Of a stretch of DNA of 44,309 nt, positions 1 through 13,278 are shown piece by piece; within the stretch, counting starts at the first letter, position 1; each line of letters begins with the position of its first letter. Below the pieces are notes generated by a model, which searched no databases, had not been told where the DNA came from, and worked only from the letters and a program-made list of their open reading frames with translations. The position numbers and the translations under genes were made by a program. The stretch is taken from positions 605,609 through 649,917 of the forward strand of contig NW_003137828.1 in NCBI RefSeq assembly GCF_000003605.2, written 5' to 3'. Source of the stretch: Saccoglossus kowalevskii. Lineage: Eukaryota > Hemichordata > Enteropneusta > Harrimaniidae.

Positions 1-91
1 GGACTACACTACACTACATATCATATCATATCATATCATACTTATCAGTCCGAGCAGCGTTTATTTATTTATAAACTACACTACACTACAG
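1..91. repeat. Pentanucleotide microsatellites (ACACT and ATATC units)
   Basis: CTACACTACACTACA at the left edge runs into about five ATATC-type units to position 40. The ACACT-type repeat returns at 74-91. Confidence 0.8.
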
Positions 92-190
92 TTGGATTTC
101 CAGTATTAACCCACAGGACATCCTGGTTATATCAAGGTAGTAAAAGGTCACGCACGGCTAGTCAGATTAAGTTTGACACAAGTATACTGT

Positions 191-253
191 GTGTCGGAAC
201 ATAGTGGTGTCGGAACATAGTGGTGTCGGAACATAGAGATGTCGGAACATAGG
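191..253. repeat. 16-bp tandem repeat, four copies
   Basis: The unit GTGTCGGAACATAGTG is exact in the first two copies and has one or two changes in the next two. Confidence 0.85.
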
Positions 254-2050
254 GCAGTCCCCCCTTCTCAGACACCCCCCTGTTCGCGCAAGCGCGGACA
301 TTGGCCGCTTACGCGGACACAAAAGTGTCCCCCTCACTTTTCAGAATGGATCAACGCCTCTGAACGATAACTGTAGAATATAGTAAATAAACAGGTGATT
401 TCAACGATAATCATGGCATATCGAAATATGACGATGTGTGACAACAAAGAGGAAATGGCGATCAACATTCTGATTTACCCCCTATCGAATCAATATACAA
501 CGGGCTGAAACAGCAATTGCAGTCTATGAATGATATGATAAAGACAAATACAAAACACGTAGCTAGCTAGCCAGCCTGATGCTTAGCCACTGTATGAAGG
601 ACGTCCTTCATACATTAATACTGGTACACACATGGATAGAGTCACATAGTGCATAATTAATCACGTGTCCCAATACAATGTATTACAATACTGTACTATG
701 GAAAGTGAATGACAACACGGTTTTACATCATGACAGCGCCATTTCTATCTTGAACTAAGAAACCACAAACAACAGAGGCGGACACAGTCACTTGTGTTTT
801 GTTGGCTAGCATATTCGTGTGTCCATTGTGTTAACGGCCTGAAACCAGTCATTACGGTGGAAAGGCCGATAGTGAAAATGACACGATATTGATAACAATT
901 AACGCGTCACTCTGGAACACAGGTGGATGCATTTCGCTTGTCCATATCATGCTGAAGTCAGTACACACAGTCCTACACGTCTGTGCGGTCAGCGGCAGGA
1001 CTCACCAAATGCTGGTACTCACCACAACTGCTGACGCGGTTGCTGTCGATGCACCTTTGGCGTTTCCACCAAATAGTTTCCGTAGAAATTCCATACAATG
1101 ATGTTACACTAGTTGCTTCTCTATTATTTAAATGCTTTCATGTAGCCGGCAGGATATTTTCTATATATGTATCAAAGTCCTCATCGAAACCCATCACAAG
1201 ACAGTCAGCTGACGCGGCGAACGCAATGTTGACAATCTGAACAAACCGAGGCCAATTATCAGTTAATGAACTTATACTTCCGGGTTACGATCTAGATGAT
1301 GGCGCACTACGACCTTAAACCCATTACTGAATGGAAAAGCTCGAGTTACAAACGTGACCACGCCCATATTTTAGAAACCACGCCCACTTTTGCAAAGCCA
1401 CGCCCAAATTATAACTCGATGTTCAATTTAAAAATTAACCGAACTTGATTTTACACTAGTTTAGGATTATAGGCGTAGTACTAGTAGGCATGGGAGAAGT
1501 TTGTTGGTGCCACCCTCCCACATGTACTGCCGTCTGAGTAGAAACCCTCAAAATTTACCCGTCATAAACCAATTAAACTCCAGTGATGATGGGCTGCGCT
1601 GTAAATAAAGTTGTTGTTTTTCGTGATTTGTTTAGCTATGAACTAGACTATAATATAACGAGATAAAAACAAGAAAACAGTAGTCTCAATAAATAGCGAT
1701 AAATTATTTGTGTAACCAAAGGTACCAGCTTAACTTTAATAACACATACCATGGAGATAAAAACAGGCATCGAACGTCTGAAATTATATCGTACATTTTA
1801 ATTAACGATTAATGGCAAATATCATGAATATTCATATGCATTGCAATCGCCTCTACTATACAAATGTACTAGTATTATTGTTATGAACAGATATTTTTGC
1901 AGCAATCATAATTTTTATTATACACAGGGCAATTGAAAAAAAATATGTTTGATTTATTTAGAAGTAGTTTCTTTCTTTTTATTTGACCACTCGAACAAAC
2001 CCGCATGGAAATATTTCTAAAAAAAAGACGGGAAACGGGTTCATTCTCCG
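254..2050. other. Intergenic stretch upstream of FAM8A1
   Basis: No reading frame with protein-like composition. The two longest frames (70 and 85 codons near 889-1240) overlap each other and show no recognisable motif. The promoter of FAM8A1 presumably lies in the last few hundred bases. Confidence 0.6.
1355..1412. repeat. 20-bp CCACGCCC repeat, three copies
   Basis: CCACGCCC recurs at 20-bp spacing with AT-rich spacers, about 700 bp upstream of FAM8A1. The motif resembles Sp/KLF-type CACCC/GC boxes, but a regulatory role is only a guess. Confidence 0.55.
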
Positions 2051-5000
2051 ATGTCACGTGACAGATCCAAGATGGCCGCCTCTAGAGGTGAAGTTTATCA
2101 GCGACAGAGGCAAAGAAATCCGCTAACTGATGCAAATGATGACAATATTAGGCAGAAACAAAAAGCTGTTGAGAAACTACTTGGTATGGAAATCAAGCCA
2201 ACGAGGATTTGTGAAAAAACATCGACCGGTTCAGGAGAAATTAGACCGAGTTCCCGCGAGTACACGGAAGCCGTTTCGCGATGGATATCGGAGTACCGAA
2301 TGTTCCAAGGGATGTGCTTTAATATATCCTTGTTGAATCCAATGACATTTCAATCGCCTATACCACCAGCGACGGGATTCGGCATCCCATCCAATGCACA
2401 GAACGGTTTTGTGCCTTCGTTTGGGCAAAACAACGTCCAATTCCCAGGTCAACAACAGACTCCATCGACGCCGCACCCGTTTCATCAAAGACAAGAAACC
2501 ACGCAAACGCAAGAATTACAATGTATGTTATTGTTGTTTTCTCATGTGTTTGTGTATTTCCTAGTAGATTCGATTTATGACATATGTACGTCTGTCATTT
2601 ATCATCATAATACAGCTGTGTGTAATTATGAATATTAATCTTAAAATGGCATCTAAATCCTAATAATTATGCCAAATGTAATAACATTTTAATATTTATT
2701 CAATAAAGAAATATGTATACGTATATGTAAATTAATTTGGAGTGTATGAATTTAAAATACATTTTTTTTTATAATACCACATTTACAGTTAATAATAGCC
2801 TAAATATATGCGATTATTTGTACATGTACTGGGTATATACCAAAATCTGGCTGTTAACCAAATCCATATGGATGCATTGTGACGTTTTGTGTGTCTAGTT
2901 TTACATATGTGCTTTAGTACGCGTGTTTGAGTGCAATATTAAATAGTTTGTATTCATATTACATGTGATTCTAATCAGTGATGCTTTACATCTAATTTTT
3001 TTTAACTAAAGTACAGTGTTGGTCATGTAGTGCGTGTTTGGATTTCGTATAAACGTATAATTTATTTTACATGTGTTGTACACGTCTCTCTGTGTGGCCA
3101 ATCATTGAACATGATTCGGTGTGACTAATCATGGTGTATTTGAATCATCATCATTCAAATTCCGCATATAATTTAATTGACAAATTAATTGATTTTTATG
3201 CATGAAATATTGTCTTGGTAGTTTGCGCAAATTTATGCGCGTGTGTCAAAAACACACAAGTACCATTCCATCTCAACACATTTCATTTCTTAGTTGAAAA
3301 CCATAATTTGGTCTGAGTTTGCTTCAGTTAGTATGGTAAGATTCACAAACTGAAATATCAGTAAAAAATTACTGTTGTGTGATTGCGTAAGTAACCATAG
3401 AAATAAATTATCACAGCTGTGTAGTAGTCTGTCCGCATGTATTACAGTATGTTTGTAATTATTTATTATTATTATATATCATGTATTTAATTATACGCAA
3501 TTTTATATCCCTCAAATATTTGAAAAAATGAATACAGCTTATTTTCAGAATTTGTATCAAGTTTTTCCCATGTTTTTTAATTGTAATTATTATTTTAATT
3601 TCTTGTATAATTTTACAGGGAAAGAATACCAAGTACCATCAATTTACAGAAGAATTGCAGCAGAATTTATTGATTTTATTATACTATTTACTGTCAAAGT
3701 TCTCTTAACTTTGTTTCTAATGGATTACACTGATGCAATTGGGTAAGATTTCAGTAAACCAGTTTTAATGTTTGCTCTTGGTAATGTGAGGGCAATTATT
3801 GTGAAATTTTGTTTTAAATTACTTCAAAATTTTAGGGTTTTAAATAATGATCATAGTTCATAAATACAGGTATTCGTCTTTTGGAAAATTTAACCAGTTT
3901 ACAGTTTCAAGTCAGCAGACATCGGTGTTTATCACCGAATCAAGCCGTCATAGGCGCATGTACTTATCATTGTATCCTTCACGCATGTTTATTATTTCGA
4001 TAGTATGAAAAGTGCGTTGTGTCATTTCATCTACTCATTTTTTGTTTAAGGAAATTTAGTAGATGAACATAGTTAATTTGCATAACATATAGGGGGGAAG
4101 GGGTGTATTTGCATTGTGGTTTACATATTTGCTGTAATTTCTATAGATGTTCACAGTCATTGTAGACTTTCACCCTATGACAGTATTGACATGTTTTCAG
4201 TTAATTCTGAATTACACCACATCATTTGTTTTTTCTTTTTAGGGACCAGACAGATTTCACAATGAAATTCTTACTTGAAGAATTAGATGAAGAAGCCACA
4301 ATTGATGATTTACAACAGATGTTGGTTATGGCGACAGTTTATAGATTGTCTGTCTGTGTTTATGAGGTAAGGACACTTACCAGTAACCTTTTCACCACCA
4401 GACATTCTTGCCGAAACTGTTCTGCAATTTTTTTCTTATATTCTTCAATATTTCTGGAAATGAACCCAAATTTTGGAGCCAACAGACAACATTTTCAGTT
4501 TTTACTCCAAAAATTTGGCTATTTTTGTTTCAATCTTCTGAAGGAAATTGCAGACTATAAACAGTGAATTTGTGATGAAAAGAGGGAACTGGTGATGAAA
4601 AGGTTAACTTTTACACATATTTTACTACCCCATCTGTCTTTAGACAAAATAATGAAATTCAACTATTTTCATTCAGATGACTGTAGTTCAACTTTGTGCT
4701 TTTTCTCTCAGACCATCTTTCTTACGAGAGGTGTACGATACTTTGGTGGTGCCACCCCAGGCAAGTATCTGATGGGACTACGTGTAATATCTAGCGATCG
4801 TGTTGTAAATTTAGGTAGTGAAAAAGTACTGGTGTTCAATGGCAAAGATATTGGAATGCTCAGGTGAGTTTCGGTTGTATTGTTAAATTAAATTAATGAT
4901 TTCCTCTTTAGGGGCTAGCCTAACCCTTTGCTTTTTCCAGCCAAAATGTTCATGCAACATTTTGCCATTTTCTAAGTATTTTTCTATAATTTTTTGATCA

Positions 5001-5313
5001 TTTAGAACCAAATGAACGTAAATTTCTATTGGCTGCAGTTGTTGATCACAATTTTGGAAAGAATTTGACGTTGGAACTCCAATTCTACTACTCATTTATT
5101 CAAAATGGCCGAACACAATATGATTTTTCTCTTAATCTCTCTATTCTTGTTTTTGACAGTGCATTGGTGCGTTCCTTAATCAAGAACTTCTCGATGGCAT
5201 TTTTCTTTCCTGTGTATATGACAATTCTTTTTTATCATCACAATCGAGGTGTCTATGACATCATAGCTGGCACTATGGTGGTCACTGGACCAAAATATCG
5301 CCGCCAGAACTAG
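2051..5313 (+). CDS. FAM8A1: FAM8A1-like RDD-domain ER membrane protein, five exons, complete
   Basis: Coding exons are 2051-2522, 3619-3742, 4243-4366, 4712-4863 and 5160-5313. All introns are GT-AG with phases 1, 2, 0 and 2; the sum is 1026 nt, or 341 residues plus stop TAG. Seen in the protein: a charged N-terminus, a short conserved-looking segment with EYTEAVSRW near residue 70, a Pro/Gln/Phe-rich linker at about 105-157, then an RDD domain at about 160-335. The three RDD signatures are visible: YRRIAAEFIDF leading into membrane segment 1 (about 167-190), GGATPGKYLMGLRV (252-265) after membrane segment 2, and RGVYDIIAGTMVV (320-332) after membrane segment 3. Known of the family: FAM8A1 is an ER multi-pass protein that binds the HRD1 ubiquitin ligase and HERP in ER-associated degradation. 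The human protein is somewhat longer, mainly at the N-terminus. The start could instead be the in-frame ATG at 2072 (residue 8), which has a better Kozak context (A at -3, G at +4). Confidence 0.92.
2053..2062. promoter_or_regulatory. GTCACGTGAC palindromic E-box at the FAM8A1 start
   Basis: A perfect 10-bp palindrome overlaps the first possible ATG (2051) and ends 9 bp before the second, better-context ATG (2072). The sequence equals the CLEAR/M-box type E-box bound by MiT/TFE factors (TFEB, TFE3, MITF) and USF in animals. That it is functional, and that transcription starts near here, is inference. Confidence 0.5.
2072..2083 (+). promoter_or_regulatory. Preferred alternative start context (AAG ATGG CCGCC) of FAM8A1
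   Basis: The in-frame ATG at 2072 sits in an A(-3)/G(+4) context, while the ATG at 2051 is preceded by CTCCG and followed by T. The stretch AAGATGGCCGCC also resembles the YY1-type element that often marks the start codon of housekeeping genes, though the canonical core has GGC rather than GCC. Confidence 0.4.
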
Positions 5314-7143
5314 TGCCAAAATGAAGCGTGCCGACTGTGGTGCTTTAAGCACCGTTGCCTAGATACTATCAGCCGTGTGAATATTTAGCCTGATGATGCA
5401 TAATAATAAGTAAAATGCTCCATGATCGGAGCTGACATCATTTGCATATGTGTTATAGAGGTCAAGAACACCTTACACACAAAAATCGTAATTTCTTTAG
5501 TTAAAGATACAATATGAACGAAAACTCATTGTTTTTTTTGGATGTGCAATGTATAGCATTCGTCAAATGAGAAACCCTACTACACTTATGCAGTGGTTGT
5601 TGATTGTACGTACCAAAACAATCAGTGTACATGTGTATTATAGAGTTTCATTGTTTCGTCAAATGAATTTTCGGGTTTCTGCTACAAGATCAGCATTTTT
5701 ATTTTGGTTCAAAATGAATGATAATCCAATGTATCCATCAACATAATAATATTCAAAAGGGACTTTTTGCCGTTCATAATGCAACATTACTTTGTGAAGT
5801 TAGCAAATGAGAAGAATTCTCAAAAAAAAATGTTTGATTTCAACAGATCTGTTGGAAATATACATTTCTGTTTAAATATCTACTCTAGAAACTGATATAG
5901 TGTGCTTTTTTGCATAGTTATTTGGTGTCTTTGTTATAAAATGGTGGTTCAACCACCTAAAATGACGAAATGTATATGAACATTGTTAAGAGGCCCTGGA
6001 TAATTAAAACATTCGTGCGACAAATGTAATCACTGATCCTTAATCTCACCTTTCCACATAAACGAAGGTTTTCGAGTGTTAGAATGTATGGAAACAATAT
6101 TGTATTCAAACTTCAATAACATTTGATGGAGTCACTGGCTTTTTTGCTTTTTTCAAAATATGCATTTCAAAAACAGATTATATTGTTGTTATTTTTACAT
6201 AATGGGGGATGGGGGCTTATATTGAATTGATGACATATGAAATTTTGCCTATTGCCATTAATGGAATAATGGAAGTCAAGGTTGACCTATATCAAGGTTT
6301 TTATGGTTTATTTGATCCAGGAAATGCAAGTTTTAAGCAAGATTAAGATTCCAATTTCAGACTTTGATCCAGCGGATTTAAAATCAGCGATAGGCAGAAG
6401 CTTTGGTTACCTTTATTATGTGGTCTCCACATAATTGTGACCAATGTGTCAACCAATCAGAATACTTCTCTTACTCACTCATGCCTAAAAAACTATGTAA
6501 TACAAGTTCTGATTGGCTGCTACAAGATTTAAACATGATTTATTCATAAATAATCAGAGCTTCTACCTACATTTAGAAAATAATGAACAAACACACACAA
6601 GTTGTTCTAGCATTTCTATGTAAGCGCACATATCTTTTTCATTATTCCAACCCCTATCTTACTATTTTTACTCATAATTATCAGAGTATTGATATTTCGT
6701 ATTTATTGTAAATTACTTTGAAAATCAAGAGTTAATGTTTGGCCATTTTATGGCAGCATTGTTTTTATAACAAACTAATCAACTTGTAAGTATTATTATG
6801 AACTACAACTTTGTAATTCCAGAGATCAATGTGATCCTGTGCTGCCTAAGTGCATACTTTTGCAGTATTCTCATTGTGTATACATATTTTTCTGCTTGTG
6901 GTAATAATTTAGTTGTAATAATTTCATGTGATTTATACCTTTGAACCGTTCCATTCAGCGACAATGTTCTATTTCTGTCATGTTTTATATGATAGTGTGA
7001 TTTAAACAAAGATTTTCTTTGAATGTTATCTCTATAATCTGGAACGTATTCAATGTTTGTTACGTTGTTAACCTCGAATAAGGGTTGAATGAGTGCAAAT
7101 ACAGTTTGAATAAATGCTTTTCATGGAACACTATAATTATTCT
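5314..7143. other. FAM8A1 3' UTR and AT-rich intergenic DNA
   Basis: No coding signal. An ATTAAA at 6003-6008 is the first poly(A)-like hexamer noted. A weak foldback is visible at about 6390-6570 (GAAGCT facing AGCTTC, CCAATCAGAA facing CTGATTGG). Confidence 0.5.
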
Positions 7144-7305
7144 AGTTAAAGCGATTGGGTCATCACCTGCGCATACGCAGGAATTGAATCCCAAGCAATG
7201 ATAACAACACATGTAGTGGCTCATGGGTAGACGCTTGTTTGTAAACAATGACAAGCTATGGCCATCTGACGTATGCACAGACGATGACTTCCCCCGCTTT
7301 AAGCT
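7144..7305 (+). mobile_element. Foldback element family 2, copy a
   Basis: A roughly 162-bp non-coding element. Ends: TTAAAGCGATTGGGTCATCACC at left and the inverted form ending CCCCCGCTTTAA at right. It shares the interior GGCTCATGGGTAGACGCTTG and TTGTAAACAATGAC with copies at 9499, 27216 and 34150. Confidence 0.75.
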
Positions 7306-8960
7306 AATAACCCAAAACGTGTTCTATCTTGGCAGAAAATTGTCTGAGTATGTTGTAACACTGAATAAGTAGAATATTGTTTTCAAGAATAGTAATTATA
7401 ATCACTAATATCTAAATTAGATGTCTTAGTTTTACATTATCAAATTCATTTCAATGAATAGTCCAAAATTTGACTAAATTTGTTTAATTCAGATAGTAGT
7501 GATGACAACAATAATGTATCCCCCACAGCATCAGATTTGATTTGAAGAAGGGTCATGACGCGATAATGGGTTTGGCTTCACCTAGAATATTATCTTGTCA
7601 TAGACCCATCTCATCCAATATGAAGATGCAGTATTTATTATTGTTCAAGTAAATGGTCTTGTAGCTGTGTATTCTCATAAAAATCCAGTGTCTTTTCATT
7701 TCTCACTATACACAAGTTTTATTGATGCCAAAACAAGTTTATTTAACAACTGAAGACAAAATTCTATGCCAATGAAAAATAAAATGAATGGTTGCCCTAG
7801 TAACCAACTGTGATTGGATTTTAATGGCTTACAGGAAGGTGTTCTCTTCCCGTTTCCTGTTGCATGCTGGATCAGTTCTTTGACAGTTGAATGGAATGAG
7901 TTGATGGTCATTGGCTGATGCACAAGAATACAGTAATTACAATGTTATACAATTTGATTAAATAAATATACTCGTTTCTGTGTAAATCACTCATAAGTGG
8001 CATTCACGCATTGTTCCTTAACACTGGCTAAGAGGTCAATTACATATGAACAATTTATTATTATATTCGTAACTATTCATTTCAGCATGCCATTTCCAAG
8101 ATGACAGTCAACATGAGCACATCTTGGGACATTGTTCTTGAGAAAAATATACTCTAGAGTAAACACTAAACATGCTTTAATCTATCCTAATTTTGGCATT
8201 TATACATGGGTTCATTTGATTAAACCAATGCCAAAGGCCTGAGGAAGTCACTAGTTGACATTGGACAGATGATCTATTTATCCAGGGCTCCCGCATCTGA
8301 ATTGCATTAGAACTGCACATACGTTGTCACCACATAGGCAAGCTGACCACAGTCATTTGTATTGCTGTATATAACAAATGTTAAAAGTTTCCTATCAGTA
8401 TCCAAAGTCATCTTTATATAAATAACTTTTCATAATCCACAAAATCCCAAATTATTTCTGTTTGCATTTCATTAAAGTACTTGTAATTTTCTCCTACGCG
8501 CGTGCTTCAAAACAGGGTTTGTTTGTACATGTATGAATGTTGTACTTGTTCTGCTAGTCAAGTTTACATAGGATAGGATATGGTATGATATGCAGTGTAT
8601 AATCGAAACACATGCATACCTCATAAAGGTCATCTTTGACTTGTGTAATTCGCCAATAATCTTGTCTTGTGAGTTATTAGAAAATAATGATCGTTGTTTC
8701 CAGAGGCTTAGAAATCCCATTTTTGTATGAAAGAAAGATTTAAAATGTTCGTCTCAAGGGGGCAGCGTTGTGGGAACTGCGCCATCGCGCGGCGATTTGT
8801 AGTTACCTACAACATGCCAGTACGTAGCACATAGTGAGTTGTACCCGGAGCATTTTGTTTGAGGTTTCCAATAAAGCGGAATATGTATTTACTCCCCGTG
8901 ACTGTATAAATATAAACATTAAATAGCAGCTGACTCTTCAAAAATGTGAGCCTATTTGTT
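7306..8960. other. AT-rich non-coding DNA
   Basis: No gene or structured repeat recognised. Frames here are short and unlike protein. Confidence 0.5.
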
Positions 8961-9105
8961 TTAAAGGAACATTCAAAGCGCGGTGGTCGTCGCGCAGCGC
9001 GTGTTCGAATATTATGTAGATAAACAATGTATTTTACATGCGTTGTATACGTCGCTATGAGTCCCATGTCGAAAAGGACGCGGCGCAACGACTGTCGCCC
9101 TTTAA
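8961..9105 (+). mobile_element. Foldback element family 1, short form, copy a
   Basis: Starts TTAAAGG with a small insertion, then GCGGTGGTCGTCGCGC, and ends CGACTGTCGCCCTTTAA, its imperfect inverted copy. The interior GTTGTATACGTCGCTATGAG and CCCAT match the copy at 20453-20565. It encodes no protein; frames across it are an effect of its GC content. Confidence 0.75.
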
Positions 9106-9498
9106 TCCAATCCAGTATTCTAATTACAAGCTGACTCCACCCACACCGCCATATAGTGTGCGTCTCATTCTTCGGACACCTTGCTTGAATTGCCTTCTTA
9201 CAGTAAAATTTGATTTTAAGCAAATAAACATTATTTGAATCATTAGAACTGACCCCACGATTCAAATTTAAAAGTGATTTCATGACTAATATATGACAAG
9301 TAATTTTAATTTACCATTTGATAGAATGTTTTTATTTGTTGATATAATTTCTTGCATATCCGACAGTTGTGACCGATTTTGCTAAAAGCTGTTACATCAA
9401 AGGCAATGTACAACATCAATTTAGCTCAGTTGAGATGCGTGTCAGTTTGCTCACTAAGTACATTTATTAAAGTTGTAGTGTCGGCGAAATTGAGCTCG

Positions 9499-9650
9499 AG
9501 CTTTAAAGTGGGAGAGTCGTCACATGCGCATGCGTCAGATGGCCATAGCGTGTCGTTGTTTACAAACAAGCGTCTACCCATGAGCCTTTGTGTTTTTAAC
9601 ATGTGTTATCGTCGGTTGAGACTCAATTCCCGCGCATGCGCGGCTTTAAC
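9499..9650 (-). mobile_element. Foldback element family 2, copy b (inverted)
   Basis: Reverse complement of the family-2 consensus. It holds GTTTACAAACAAGCGTCTAC followed by CCATGAGCCTTTG and ends in CGCGCATGCGCGGCTTTAA. The right end is shortened compared with copy c. Confidence 0.75.
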
Positions 9651-12600
9651 ATGTCAAGTTGTTGTAACAAATTGAACAGCTACGGTATTCACAAGACATT
9701 CACATATTCAGAAGTTTTTTGCCAAAAGCCGAACATCTCTGAGTAGTTCCGTAGATTCGGCCCGGGAGATTCGGTTGTGACATTCTCGCTGCCAGAGCTT
9801 ATTTTCGATTCGACACTCCACGAAACTCCTCTCTGCAAGCTTGCCGTAAAAGCTTGCCATAAAAAGGCCGTGGTGTACGACGATCTGTTTAGCGCGCACC
9901 GAAGAAGAATTCGAAATGTAGTGTATGACGGGATACATTTTTATTAAAAGTCACTCAAAATTGAAAGGCCTTCCAACTACGCTTTGTCGACAATACAACT
10001 TTAGGGCGGCCATGATTTAAATTGCGGAAAATGATTGTTAATATATTAATAAAATTCTCAGATCTTGTTTCACGCGTAAACATATTTAATGCGATGGCTA
10101 ATCTGATTAAAATAAAATCCTAGTTAGGGCTTTATATTATTTTTTTTTATTTTTTACCACTTATTTTTTAATTATTGATTTTTATCTTTTCACTATAATT
10201 TTATCTTTACTTAATTTTATTTGAAATTAGTAGTTATTATCTGGCAGTTTTTTTTAAAGTTTTGGTAATCGCGAAAGCCCAAAGAGTGGCTATAGTTAAA
10301 GTAATACAAACTAAGATGTACGTACTAATAATAGAAATAATTACAAAATAATAAAAAAAAATATATAGTAAAAATTAAATTAAATCAAATTCACACCGTA
10401 CAATACATCAAGTTATAATCAGATTGGGCTATGACGAAATGTGGTCGGGAAGGAGAAATTACTCCATTCTGTAAAACAACTATGTATTGTCGAAAGTCAC
10501 CAGCGCCCTCATGGGGGGGGGGAGTTTAATCAAGAATGATTAAATTAAATGTTGTCAGATTTCATTCCAAGTAAGCCTGCTTATTGTGATCCTGGCGCTT
10601 ACGAGCATGACTCCACAGATGTCTACGTTTCCAACGCCCATCAACGATATAAAGAGCGATTTAGTGTCTATATGTGGTATTTCACCGTGACGTTGCAGAC
10701 ATGGTATTTGAAGAATGATTGCTACTACTTTGACTTAGATTACAGGGAAAGCCACACACCAAGACACCATACAGTGCACGTGAATATGATACTGAGTGTA
10801 TTAATGTTGTTGGTTATATTGATAAAATTTAATTATGCGTCAAATTCAAACGCAGAAGTTTCAAATTTCAAACTGTGGAGTTTTATGAGACAACTTGAGC
10901 GATTTTGAAGAAGAAAAAAAAACAATTTCGCCCCCAGCGGTGAATTATTATTTCTGGCCCAATTACTCACCAAAATTGTACACGTAGTGCGGGGTTACGT
11001 CATTTCACCCCCACAAGTCTCACCGAGGAAGGGTAGGGAGAAAACATGCCTCGCGATACTAGGAACGAGCGTATCAATAAACAATATACAACTGTAGATT
11101 GTAAGACTGGTGGTATTGTCATCATTTATTAGTAGTGGCGTAGTTGAATTTAAAAGAACCAAACTTAGAAACATTGGTATAGTTGATGATCAGGGTAGCT
11201 TCTATGATTTAATATTTTTAGTTGATACAAAACGCGTTGTATATTGTTTTTGTACTTTTGTGATATACATACCGGGGTTATTAATGGCTATCACAAGATA
11301 GTGCAGTACCACGAGTGGTGATACAAAAGATAAACGCGCTTGATGAACAAACAGAGACATCCTTCCGCGGCACTCATTCACTCGCACCAGTTTTTTTCTG
11401 GACTCATCAGGTAATTTTGAGTACAGCCTCCAGGTTCCATTTCCACCAGGTTATGCACAGAATGGCAAATATTCCCTACGATATACCCCGGTCCAAGATT
11501 CGTGGCAAATTGTGGTCGGCGTAGTTTGCTAGAATTTGTACAGATGAGTATTGTGTGGATTAGAATCGGTTCTTGTTTCACTGACTTCAAATTAAAATAT
11601 ATGTATTTATACTATTAGCATCGCATTTAATTACATAAATAATTTTATTGATAATAGTATACACACAAATCTAACTCAGTGTTGGTTTACATGCGTTTTT
11701 ATAGAGCACATACGGTTCAAAACAGTATGATTTAAAAATATATAGTTTGACAAGTCTTGAAAATCGAACCTGGATATGCGGCGTTTACATAAAGCTTCTT
11801 CACCACCCTCCCCCGGCTGATGTTAATATTATCGTGGAGCTAAAAAAAAAATAGTTACATGATATTATGAAACATATATTGTTTCGGGTTTATCCCTTAA
11901 CACATAAAGTAATACGGCGTGTTATAAATCTAACAGTTACGCATATCGCTGTATAATCTTCTTACCAATATAGGCAACGGTCATTTTGTTTTGGTACCTT
12001 TGTTTATACAGTTGACAGAGTATCTTAGGTTGGTATTGACGAGTCACCGAATCGCATGGTGGAAATTATTGCTTGATGATTAGCAGATGAGATGAAAAAG
12101 TGAAGCAATTCTAATCTCCTTGATAATCGGTCAACAAAGCACATTAGCTGTTTGTTTACTGTGCAGTCTTTAGGATCCTTCATATTTGTTCCGGACCGTT
12201 GTTGCCATGGCGACCGAGCTAACTTAGGACATGATTGCGTACTCCCTAAGTTCGTTGTAGGTAGCTGAATTCGCAGAGCGACAGCATTTCAAACCATGTG
12301 ACTTTGTAACGGTTTCCATACGGTAAAGAATTTCGACACTATATAGAAATCAATGCAACTTTAAAACTCACAAACAAATCACAACAAACACTGATTTTTA
12401 AGTTATTTTGTTTATTTCTAGGGCAATTAGTATCGAATACAAATATTAATCTGGTTTTAAAGAAACTCCCAAAAGAAACACCTTTTGTTTGTTTGTTTTT
12501 TACAAAACAATTCCAGGAACATCTTCAAAAATAATAAAGTAAACATTGCTGCTAATATGTAAGCATCACATGGTAAAAATGTACGGGGTTTGAAGCTTAC

Positions 12601-13272
12601 TAAGTAGCTAGATTTCTCGTATCTTCGGTTCATTCCATTTTTTTTTTTTGTTACTTTTTGTTTTTTTGTTTCTTTTTGTATTTTGTTGTGTTTACTTTTC
12701 GTTTGGTTTTCATTTCAAACTTATTCTTTGGTAATATAATGAATTGATTTCTTGTGTTTCGATGTATATTGATGTTCAACGGGCCAGGGGTTGGTAGAGA
12801 CGTCGCAATGCCGGACATCTTTGATTGGAACCGGAACCCAACTCTGTCACGTGTAGTATGGGTAAGAGAGACCGCGCTGGTAATATGCAAATGTAGGGGA
12901 TATGTGGAACGTATCTTATCTGTCATTAGACAGACTTCTTGAACTAGAAAAAGAACCACCTGCTACGGGTTGTGCGGCATGACTGGAAAACAGAAATACA
13001 ATGTTATGGAGAACACGACTAAACTGTGCAAAAGTAGACAATTAAATTACGCTGTGAATTTATATTAGTTGGAATTTCAGACTATCCTTTGGAGAAGATA
13101 GCTTCACATTTAGCAGGGGCGGAACGCAAGTTTAAAGCTGGGTTAATGTGCATGTTTCCATAGGAAATAGTACCATAAGTATTTCTCCGCCGGTCATGTG
13201 TTATGAAACGGGAACGGGAAAGTTCGACAATTAGAACGGAACTTTCGATCCAACAATATATATTTCAGCCCC
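9651..13272. other. Non-coding DNA with A/T-rich tract
   Basis: No convincing gene. 10135-10400 is very AT-rich. A 119-codon frame at 10549-10908 has no recognisable motif. A poly-G run lies at 10514-10522. Confidence 0.5.
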
Positions 13273-13278
13273 TTTATT
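13273..13278 (-). terminator. Candidate poly(A) signal AATAAA for the Ser/Tyr/Arg-rich gene
   Basis: This is the first AATAAA on the minus strand after the stop codon at 13980. It would give a 3' UTR of about 700 nt. There is no transcript evidence. Confidence 0.3.

Noticed and set aside
8961-9105. tRNA-like B-box (GTTCGAAT) in the family-1 short element, suggesting a SINE
   Set aside because: No A-box at the right distance and no tRNA fold. The terminal inverted repeats explain the element better as a DNA transposon derivative.
8807-9283. 158-codon minus-strand reading frame
   Set aside because: It runs through a family-1 foldback element and flanking DNA with no conserved motif. The same element at 20453 gives a similar false frame, so it is a composition effect.
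10549-10908. 119-codon plus-strand frame
   Set aside because: No recognisable domain, no partner exons, and length within chance for 44 kb of six frames.
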